NCBI GenBank assembly: GCA_019119895.1
Contig: DWWD01000040.1
Location: 1 to 36,860, forward strand
Length of the DNA stretch: 36,860 nucleotides
Reading direction: 5' to 3'
Source: Candidatus Anaerostipes avistercoris
GTDB lineage: Bacteria > Bacillota > Clostridia > Lachnospirales > Lachnospiraceae
Shown here: positions 30,851 through 36,860 of the stretch, in pieces
Layout: each line of letters starts with the position of its first letter
How positions within the stretch are numbered: the first letter of the stretch is position 1
Notes under the pieces: generated by a model
The model's input: only the letters and a program-made list of their open reading frames with translations
Told to the model about the DNA's origin: nothing
Databases searched by the model: none
Position numbers and translations under genes: made by a program

Positions 30851-31602
30851 TGGGAGATTTGATTACAGTCACCGGTATGGTGCTGTCTGCAATGCCTGTA
30901 GGTGACTATGACAAAAGACTTGTGCTTCTCACAAAAGAAAGAGGAAAGATTACCGCGTTCGCAAAGGGGGCAAGGCGGCAGAACAGCCCTCTCCTTGCCG
31001 CGGCAAATCCCTTTGTGTTCGGTTCTTTTTTTCTCTATGAGGGACGTACTTCCTATCAGCTTCGTTCAGTCTCTGTGCTCCAGTATTTCTCGGAACTTTC
31101 TGCTGTCCTGCCGGGGGTGTACTATGGCTTTTATTTCCTGGAGCTGGCAGATTATTATTCCAGTGAAAATATGGATGAGAAACAGATGCTGAACCTGCTC
31201 TATGTAACTGTGAAGGCACTGATCAGCCAGAGGATGGACAATGAGCTCATACGGTATGTGTTTGAACTAAAGACCATGACCATTAACGGAGAATATCCTT
31301 CTGTATTTTCCTGTGCAAAATGCCGGAGCACAGAGAAAATACAGTGGTTTTCCCCGGAGAAATCCTGTGTGTTCTGTGCAGACTGCGGAAATACGGAAAA
31401 GGGACTGATCCACATCAGCCCGGCAGCAGTGTATACCCTCCAGTTTATTATTGCGGCAAAGCTGGAGAAGCTTTACAGCTTTACTCTGGATAAAGAAGTA
31501 TTGGAGGAAGTGGGGCGGGTGATGCGCGCCTACACCAGAAGATACATAGATAAGGAGTTTAAAAGCCTGGAGATTCTGAAAAAACTGCTGCCGAAAGGTT
31601 GA
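30850..31602 (+). CDS. recO: DNA repair protein RecO (250 aa)
   Basis: An N-terminal OB fold ([30 protein letters not shown]), a central helical domain, and a zinc site with Cys155, Cys158, Cys173 and Cys176 or Cys179 (CAKC ... CVFCADC). RecO loads RecA onto SSB-coated gaps with RecR. It is translationally coupled to era. The last bases of the gene hold the -35 of the glyS promoter. Confidence 0.93.
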   Translation: MGDLITVTGMVLSAMPVGDYDKRLVLLTKERGKITAFAKGARRQNSPLLAAANPFVFGSFFLYEGRTSYQLRSVSVLQYFSELSAVLPGVYYGFYFLELADYYSSENMDEKQMLNLLYVTVKALISQRMDNELIRYVFELKTMTINGEYPSVFSCAKCRSTEKIQWFSPEKSCVFCADCGNTEKGLIHISPAAVYTLQFIIAAKLEKLYSFTLDKEVLEEVGRVMRAYTRRYIDKEFKSLEILKKLLPKG

Positions 31603-31627
31603 AAACAGCAGCAGTAACCGTTATAAT
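31599..31627 (+). promoter_or_regulatory. Promoter of the glycyl-tRNA synthetase gene
   Basis: TTGAAA (31599-31604, overlapping the recO stop), a 17-base spacer and a perfect TATAAT (31622-31627). Transcription would start near 31633-31635. Confidence 0.75.
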
Positions 31628-31632
31628 ATACC

Positions 31633-31667
31633 TTATCGTGCGCAGCACGTCAGTCCCGAGGACATAA
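31633..31667 (+). other. Compact double-hairpin at the start of the glyS leader
   Basis: At the expected 5' end of the transcript: UUAU, hairpin CGUGC-GCA-GCACG, UCA, hairpin GUCC-CGA-GGAC, AUAA. The flanking UUAU/AUAA could close a three-way unit. It is far too short for a T-box and matches no riboswitch I know. It may simply protect the 5' end. Confidence 0.4.
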
Positions 31668-31711
31668 ATTATGCAAGGTTATGAAAATAAAGTATAGAGG
31701 AGATTGTTACG

Positions 31712-33106
31712 ATGGAAAAGACAATGGAAAAGATTGTGGCGCTTGCCAAATCCAGAGGATTTGTATATCCGGGTTCTGAAATCTACGGAGGTCTGGCGAA
31801 TACCTGGGATTACGGCAATCTGGGCGTGGAGCTGAAGAACAATGTAAAGAAAGCATGGTGGCAGAAGTTTGTTATGGAAAGCCCTTATAATGTAGGGGTT
31901 GACTGTGCGATTCTCATGAATCCTCAGACATGGGTAGCTTCCGGACATCTGGGCGGTTTCTCTGACCCTCTGATGGACTGTAAGGAATGCCACGAGCGTT
32001 TCCGTGCAGATAAACTGATTGAAGATTACTGTGCAGAAAAAGGTATTGAGCTGGAAGGCAGTGTAGATGCCTGGAGTCAGGAACAGATGAAGAGCTTTAT
32101 TGACCAGCATCAGATTCCCTGTCCTACCTGCGGAAAACATAATTTTACAGATATCCGTCAGTTTAATCTGATGTTTAAGACCTTCCAGGGTGTTACAGAA
32201 GATGCCAAGAACACCGTATATTTAAGACCGGAAACGGCACAGGGTATTTTCGTAAACTTTAAGAATGTACAGAGAACATCCAGAAAGAAACTTCCTTTTG
32301 GTATTGCTCAGATCGGAAAATCTTTCCGCAATGAGATCACACCTGGAAACTTCACTTTCCGTACCCGTGAATTTGAGCAGATGGAGCTGGAATTTTTCTG
32401 CAAACCGGACACAGACCTGGAGTGGTTTGCATACTGGAAACAGTTCTGTCTTGACTGGCTGCACAGCCTGGGATTAAAAGATGACGAAGTGCGTTACCGT
32501 GATCATGACAAAGAAGAGCTGAGCTTCTACAGCAAGGCAACTACAGACGTAGAATTTCTGTTCCCCTTTGGCTGGGGCGAACTGTGGGGAATCGCAGACA
32601 GAACAGATTATGACCTGACACGCCACCAGGAAACTTCCGGACAGGATCTGACTTATTTTGATGATGAGACAAATGAAAAATACATTCCTTATGTCATTGA
32701 GCCTTCTCTGGGCGCTGACCGTATGGTACTGGCATTCCTGTGCAGCGCTTATGACGAAGAAGTTCTGGATGCAGAAAAGAATGATGTGCGTACTGTCCTT
32801 CATTTCCATCCGGTGCTGGCTCCTGTAAAGATTGGGGTTCTGCCTCTGTCTAAGAAGTTAAATGAGGGCGCATTAAAGGTATTTGAACAGTTATCAAAGA
32901 AATACAACTGCGAATTCGATGACAGAGGAAACATTGGAAAACGTTACCGCCGTCAGGATGAGATCGGTACACCGTTCTGTGTAACCTATGACTTTGAGTC
33001 TGAAAATGATGGGGCAGTTACTGTCCGTGACCGTGACACTATGGAACAGGAAAGAGTTAAAATTGAAGATCTGAAAGCGTACTTTGAGGATAAGTTTACG
33101 TTCTAA
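31712..33106 (+). CDS. glyQS: Glycine--tRNA ligase, dimeric alpha2 type (464 aa)
   Basis: A class II synthetase of the archaeal/eukaryotic type: [20 protein letters not shown] at the N-terminus, DPLMDCKEC and CPTCGKHNF zinc-like segments, motif 2 at [21 protein letters not shown], motif 3 at [10 protein letters not shown], and a C-terminal anticodon-binding domain ([30 protein letters not shown]). It charges tRNA-Gly. The start is an ATG behind GAGGAG. The length is normal for the single-chain form, so no separate glyQ/glyS pair is expected. Confidence 0.96.
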   Translation: MEKTMEKIVALAKSRGFVYPGSEIYGGLANTWDYGNLGVELKNNVKKAWWQKFVMESPYNVGVDCAILMNPQTWVASGHLGGFSDPLMDCKECHERFRADKLIEDYCAEKGIELEGSVDAWSQEQMKSFIDQHQIPCPTCGKHNFTDIRQFNLMFKTFQGVTEDAKNTVYLRPETAQGIFVNFKNVQRTSRKKLPFGIAQIGKSFRNEITPGNFTFRTREFEQMELEFFCKPDTDLEWFAYWKQFCLDWLHSLGLKDDEVRYRDHDKEELSFYSKATTDVEFLFPFGWGELWGIADRTDYDLTRHQETSGQDLTYFDDETNEKYIPYVIEPSLGADRMVLAFLCSAYDEEVLDAEKNDVRTVLHFHPVLAPVKIGVLPLSKKLNEGALKVFEQLSKKYNCEFDDRGNIGKRYRRQDEIGTPFCVTYDFESENDGAVTVRDRDTMEQERVKIEDLKAYFEDKFTF

Positions 33107-33111
33107 GGAAA

Positions 33112-33147
33112 AAACAGACTTCGGAAAAGTCCGGAGTCTGTTTTTTT
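33112..33147 (+). terminator. Terminator after glyS
   Basis: AAACAGACTTCGGA / TCCGGAGTCTGTTT (14 pairs with one G-U), an AAAG loop and a seven-T tail, starting 5 bases after the stop codon. Confidence 0.88.
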
Positions 33148-33233
33148 GCACAGAGAAAATGTTCTAATTGTGCAGAAAGTATAAAAAATTAAGAAAAATA
33201 TAGAATAAATATGCAGAAACAACAATACTATGC

Positions 33234-33262
33234 TTGCTCTATGGATAAAAGTCTGTTATAAT
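33234..33262 (+). promoter_or_regulatory. Promoter of the PPi-phosphofructokinase gene
   Basis: TTGCTC (33234-33239), a 17-base spacer and a perfect TATAAT (33257-33262), 39 bases before the start codon. Confidence 0.75.
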
Positions 33263-33301
33263 ATTCGTCAGTGATACGAACATTAAGGAGGAGCAGGCAA
33301 T

Positions 33302-34549
33302 ATGGCGAAAAAAAGAAATATTATCGTAGGACAGTCAGGCGGTCCCACAGCGGTTATCAACTCAAGTCTGGCAGGTGTGTATAAAAATGCAATCGAACGT
33401 GGATTTGACAAGGTGTATGGCATGCTTCATGGGATCCAGGGACTTTTAGATGAACAGTATGTGGATCTGTCCACGCAGATCCATTCTGAACTGGATATTG
33501 AACTTTTAAAGAGAACTCCCTCTGCATTTTTAGGTTCCTGTCGTTTTAAACTGCCGGAGATTCATGAAGACAAGGAAATTTATGAAAAGATTTTTGAGAT
33601 TTTAAATAAACTTGACATTGATGCTTTTATCTATATCGGCGGAAATGATTCCATGGATACCATTAAAAAGTTGTCTGATTATGCTATTCTCACAGGGCAG
33701 TCACAGAAATTCCTGGGAGTTCCAAAGACTATTGACAATGACCTGGCACTGACTGACCATACACCGGGATTCGGAAGTGCAGCCAAGTATATCGGAGCTT
33801 CCACAAAAGAAGTGATCCGCGATGCCCAGGGACTTACCTATAAGAAGAATATGATCACCATTATGGAAATCATGGGGAGAAACGCAGGATGGCTCACTGG
33901 TGCCACAGCTTTGGCAAAGACAGAAGACTGTGACGGACCGGATTTGATCTATCTGCCGGAGGTACCTTTCGATGTTGATAAATTCCTGAAAAAAGTAAAA
34001 GAACTGCTGAAAAAGAAAGAATCTATCGTTATCGCGGTTTCTGAAGGAATCAAGCTGGCGGACGGGCGCTATGTCTGCGAACTGGGAAGCGTGGGAGATT
34101 ATGTGGACGCATTCGGACACAAACAGCTTCAGGGTACTGCTACATACCTAGCAAACTTCCTTGCGGCTGAGTGCGGCTGCAAGACCAGAGCAGTAGAGCT
34201 TTCCACCCTTCAGAGAAGCGCATCCCACATGGCTTCCAGAGTGGATATCGACGAAGCATTTATGGTAGGCGGAGCAGCGGTCAAAGCTGCGGATGAGGGA
34301 GACACCGGAAAGATGATCGTCATCGACCGTGTATCCGACGATCCGTATATGGCTGCCACAGGTATCTACGACGTACATAGGATTGCCAATGAGGAAAAAC
34401 TGGTTCCGAGAAACTGGATGAATAAAGAAGCAAACTATGTGACCAAGGATTTTGTTGATTATATCAAACCGCTGATCCAGGGCGATTATCAGCCGATCAT
34501 GGTGAACGGTCTTCCGAGACATCTGGTTTTGAAAATGAAAAAGAAATAA
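33302..34549 (+). CDS. pfp: Diphosphate-dependent 6-phosphofructokinase (415 aa)
   Basis: A PFK-A superfamily enzyme: QSGGPTAVINSSLAG, then IGGNDSM (113-117) and PKTIDNDL (141-148), MEIMGRNAGWL. In ATP enzymes these are GGDGS and PGTIDND; an Asp in the second position (Asp116) and Lys142 both mark PPi users, because they block ATP and hold the diphosphate. Asp145 is the catalytic base. Asn115 replaces the common Asp of GGDDS. It interconverts fructose 6-phosphate and fructose 1,6-bisphosphate with PPi, reversibly, which fits with a PPi-producing ppdK a short distance away. Ribosome site AGGAGGAG. Confidence 0.92.
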   Translation: MAKKRNIIVGQSGGPTAVINSSLAGVYKNAIERGFDKVYGMLHGIQGLLDEQYVDLSTQIHSELDIELLKRTPSAFLGSCRFKLPEIHEDKEIYEKIFEILNKLDIDAFIYIGGNDSMDTIKKLSDYAILTGQSQKFLGVPKTIDNDLALTDHTPGFGSAAKYIGASTKEVIRDAQGLTYKKNMITIMEIMGRNAGWLTGATALAKTEDCDGPDLIYLPEVPFDVDKFLKKVKELLKKKESIVIAVSEGIKLADGRYVCELGSVGDYVDAFGHKQLQGTATYLANFLAAECGCKTRAVELSTLQRSASHMASRVDIDEAFMVGGAAVKAADEGDTGKMIVIDRVSDDPYMAATGIYDVHRIANEEKLVPRNWMNKEANYVTKDFVDYIKPLIQGDYQPIMVNGLPRHLVLKMKKK

Positions 34550-34557
34550 AGAGATGG

Positions 34558-34594
34558 AGAACAGGGGAACAGCCGAGAGACTTCCCCTGTTCTT
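34558..34594 (+). terminator. Terminator after pfp
   Basis: AGAACAGGGGAA / TTCCCCTGTTCT (34558-34569 with 34582-34593), a perfect 12-bp stem with a short T-rich tail, 8 bases after the stop codon. Confidence 0.8.
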
Positions 34595-34690
34595 TATGAC
34601 AGCAGGCAGACGGCACAGCGTACCGCCTATCAGGAAAAAACTGGCGTTTTGCAGTGCCCGTGCAGTGCCAAAAAGAAAGGGGCTGAATTT

Positions 34691-35608
34691 ATGAAGACAA
34701 TGAAATTTGGACATTCAAATCTGGAAGTACCGGAAATCGGACTTGGGTGTATGAGGATCACAGGACTTGAGTCAAAGGACGCAGTCAGAGAATTGGTGGA
34801 TACTGCCATGGAAAATGGAGTAAATTTTTTTGACCATGCAGACATTTATGCAGGAGGAGAAGCAGAGGGTATTTTCGGAGCGGCAGTGGATCCATCCATG
34901 AGAGAAAAAATGATCCTTCAGACAAAATGTGCGATTCATCCCGGTGTTTCCTATGACTTCTCAAAGGAGCATATTTTAAAATCCGTGGACGGCAGCCTGA
35001 AGAGATTACAAACAGATTATATTGATATTCTCCTTCTTCACCGTCCGGACAGCCTGATGGAACCAGAGGAAGTTGCAGAAGCTTTTGAAGAGCTGGAGAA
35101 AGCAGGAAAGGTTCGTTACTTCGGTGTCAGCAACCAGAATTCCATGCAGATAGAGCTGCTGAATAAATACTGCGGCGGCAGGATCATGGCAGATCAGCTT
35201 CAGTTCAGCATTGCCCACTGTGATATCATAGATTCAGGGATCAATGTCAATGTACATAATGATGCCGGAGCCAACCGGGACGGAAGCGTACTGGAGTACT
35301 GCCGCTTAAAGGATATTACGATCCAGGCATGGTCTCCTTTCCAATATGGAATGTTTGAGGGTGTCTTTTTGAACAATGAAAAATTTCCGGAATTGAACAG
35401 ACAGATTGATGAGCTGGCGGAAAAGTACAGTGTATCCAACAATGCGATTGCGGTTGCCTGGATTCTCCGCCATCCGGCACGGATCCAGACGATTGTGGGA
35501 ACTACAAAGAAAGAACGACTTGCCCAGATCTGCAAAGCATCTGATATAAAATTAACAAGGAATGAGTGGTATTCTCTGTATATGGCTGCAGGAAAACGGC
35601 TTCCATAA
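34691..35608 (+). CDS. Aldo/keto reductase, YdhF-like (305 aa)
   Basis: The start is ATG 34691 behind AAAGGGG; the in-frame ATG at 34649 has no site. The TIM-barrel oxidoreductase tetrad is Asp48, Tyr53, Lys79 and His117 (FFDHADIYAGGEAE, LQTKCAI, LLHRPDSLMEPEE). The NADP-binding end includes AWSPFQYGMF and IVGTTKKERLAQICKA. It reduces carbonyl compounds with NAD(P)H; the substrate is unknown. It stands between two terminators, so it is monocistronic. A direct repeat TGCAGTGCC lies twice in front of it (34650-34658 and 34661-34669). Confidence 0.93.
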   Translation: MKTMKFGHSNLEVPEIGLGCMRITGLESKDAVRELVDTAMENGVNFFDHADIYAGGEAEGIFGAAVDPSMREKMILQTKCAIHPGVSYDFSKEHILKSVDGSLKRLQTDYIDILLLHRPDSLMEPEEVAEAFEELEKAGKVRYFGVSNQNSMQIELLNKYCGGRIMADQLQFSIAHCDIIDSGINVNVHNDAGANRDGSVLEYCRLKDITIQAWSPFQYGMFEGVFLNNEKFPELNRQIDELAEKYSVSNNAIAVAWILRHPARIQTIVGTTKKERLAQICKASDIKLTRNEWYSLYMAAGKRLP

Positions 35609-35669
35609 TATGAAATGCAGTTTCATATTAAGAAACGGGCTGAGAAGTAGGGGTCAGTCCGTTTCATTT
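35606..35669 (+). terminator. Two successive hairpins after the aldo/keto reductase
   Basis: TAATATGAAA / TTTCATATTA (35606-35630) begins at the stop codon, then GAAACGGGCTGA / TCAGTCCGTTTC (35632-35665, one G-U) is followed by ATTTT. The second one is the likely terminator. Confidence 0.75.
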
Positions 35670-35716
35670 TCAGTAAATTACTTGAAAAAAATTGCAAAAA
35701 AATTAACAACTCCTGC

Positions 35717-35744
35717 TTGACTATCTTTCTTCTTATGATAAAAT
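35717..35744 (+). promoter_or_regulatory. ppdK: Promoter of ppdK
   Basis: TTGACT (35717-35722), a 16-base spacer and TAAAAT (35739-35744) with a TG-n extension. The leader up to the start is ~90 bases and GC-rich in its first part, with partial pairing between GGTGTGCA (35749-35756) and TGCACC further on. Confidence 0.65.
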
Positions 35745-35838
35745 ATATGGTGTGCAGGCGGCTTTTTTCGCGTGCACCGGGGAAAATGAATATTGAACAA
35801 TTTATTTTCTAGTATCTACTTTTAGGAGGAATGTTCAA

Positions 35839-36860
35839 ATGGCAAAATGGGTTTACTTATTCAGTGAAGGAAACGCCAACATGAGAGAACTCCTGGGTGG
35901 AAAAGGTGCCAACCTGGCAGAAATGACCAATTTAGGCATGCCGATTCCTCAGGGATTCACAGTAACAACAGAAGCTTGTACAGATTACTACAATAACGGC
36001 AAAAAGATTTCTGAAGAAATTCAGGGACAGATTTTTGACGCATTAGCAGAACTGGAAAAAATCCAGGGTAAAAAATTCGGTGATACAGAAGATCCGTTGC
36101 TGGTTTCTGTTCGTTCCGGAGCAAGAGCATCTATGCCTGGTATGATGGATACTATCCTGAACCTGGGTCTGAATGATGTTGCTGTTGAAGGTTTCGCTAA
36201 AAAGACAGGCAATCCAAGATTCGCATATGATTCTTACAGACGTTTTATTCAGATGTATTCTGACGTTGTAATGGAAGTTCCTAAGTCCTTCTTCGAAAAG
36301 ATCATTGATGAAGTAAAAGAAGCAAAAGGCGTTCATTACGATACGGAATTAACTGTTGATGACTTAAAAGAATTAGTTAAAAGATTTAAAGCTGTTTACT
36401 CAGAAGAGATGAACGGCGAAGAATTCCCACAGGATCCTAAGGAACAGTTATTAGGTGCAGTAAAAGCTGTATTCCGTTCCTGGGACAACCCGCGTGCTAT
36501 CGTATACCGCCGTATGAACGATATTCCAGGTGACTGGGGTACCGCTGTAAACGTACAGGCAATGGTATTTGGTAACATGGGTGATACATCAGGTACAGGT
36601 GTTGCATTTACACGTAACCCGTCTACAGGTGAAAAAGGTATTTATGGTGAATATCTGATCAATGCTCAGGGTGAAGACGTTGTTGCCGGTGTTCGTACAC
36701 CTCAGCCGATCAGTAAACTGGCAGAAGATATGCCAAAATGCTACAAACAGTTCATGGAACTGGCTATGAAACTGGAAAATCACTATCGTGATATGCAGGA
36801 TATGGAATTTACAATTCAGGAAGGTAAATTATATTTCCTGCAGACACGTAACGGTAAGAG
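35839..36860 (+). CDS. ppdK: Pyruvate, phosphate dikinase, N-terminal part (continues past window)
   Basis: The start is ATG 35839 with AGGAGGA at 35824-35830. The 340 visible residues are the ATP-grasp nucleotide-binding domain: [21 protein letters not shown]-type start, [88 protein letters not shown] and the closing [17 protein letters not shown]. The phosphohistidine and PEP/pyruvate domains lie outside the window. It interconverts PEP + AMP + PPi and pyruvate + ATP + Pi. Codon use resembles nifJ, as expected for a highly expressed gene. Confidence 0.97.
   Translation, partial: MAKWVYLFSEGNANMRELLGGKGANLAEMTNLGMPIPQGFTVTTEACTDYYNNGKKISEEIQGQIFDALAELEKIQGKKFGDTEDPLLVSVRSGARASMPGMMDTILNLGLNDVAVEGFAKKTGNPRFAYDSYRRFIQMYSDVVMEVPKSFFEKIIDEVKEAKGVHYDTELTVDDLKELVKRFKAVYSEEMNGEEFPQDPKEQLLGAVKAVFRSWDNPRAIVYRRMNDIPGDWGTAVNVQAMVFGNMGDTSGTGVAFTRNPSTGEKGIYGEYLINAQGEDVVAGVRTPQPISKLAEDMPKCYKQFMELAMKLENHYRDMQDMEFTIQEGKLYFLQTRNGK

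Noticed and set aside
1-36860. CRISPR array, tRNA or rRNA genes, prophage or insertion-sequence ends.
   Set aside because: I saw no regularly spaced repeats, no tRNA-like clover sequence with CCA end, no rRNA stretch, and no transposase gene with terminal inverted repeats inside the window.

Overview
The window looks like chromosomal DNA of a gut-type Lachnospiraceae (Clostridia), in the broad Blautia / Mediterraneibacter / Dorea neighbourhood; the genus cannot be fixed from sequence alone. Support comes from AT-rich DNA with strong AGGAGG ribosome sites, an anaerobic glycolytic gene set (pyruvate:ferredoxin oxidoreductase, PPi-type phosphofructokinase, pyruvate phosphate dikinase), a eukaryote-type dimeric glycyl-tRNA synthetase, and many short monocistronic units separated by intrinsic terminators.

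Region 1 (1-9780) is accessory. It opens with the 3' end of an Rpn-type nuclease/transposase-like gene and its terminator. A same-strand series of eight unassigned genes follows (545-8890): two paralogous HEAT-like proteins, a zinc-ribbon protein, a large ankyrin-membrane-propeller protein, a small membrane-anchored ankyrin protein, a polytopic membrane protein, a protein made of two copies of a small beta-rich domain, and a protein that is a full tandem duplication of a ~220-residue unit. The block is bracketed by two ~70-bp direct repeats (416-487 and 8889-8961) with rigid internal spacing. The second copy precedes a set of very small membrane proteins (9005-9774). Immunity-like clusters of polymorphic toxin systems are the nearest known parallel, but no toxin is visible here.

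Region 2 (9780-18750): a possible small structured RNA; a TrmB-type regulator with an LysA-like PLP decarboxylase and CutC; an Rrf2 regulator facing a YhgE/Pip membrane protein whose promoter carries two phased palindromes; a HAD phosphatase and a cyclophilin on the minus strand; then the cell-wall terminase MltG.

Region 3 (18750-26900): PFOR (nifJ); a minus-strand CorC/HlyC-type membrane protein preceded by a promoter, a 25-codon leader ORF beginning MDDDP, and an intrinsic terminator; a PRPP-transferase-like gene; and larB-larC behind a promoter with the geometry used by MerR-family activators.

Region 4 (26900-36860) is housekeeping: an M16C (PreP-like) protease, era-recO, glycyl-tRNA synthetase, PPi-phosphofructokinase, an aldo/keto reductase and the 5' part of ppdK. 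nifJ, pfp and ppdK act around phosphoenolpyruvate/pyruvate and suit PPi-based fermentative glycolysis.

The most interesting signal is the leader of the CorC-type gene (24017-24264). It has the parts of a translation-coupled attenuator: an acid/proline N-terminus of the kind known to destabilise ribosomes at low Mg2+, and a stop codon five bases from the terminator stem. I identified all functions by reading; no database search was run.
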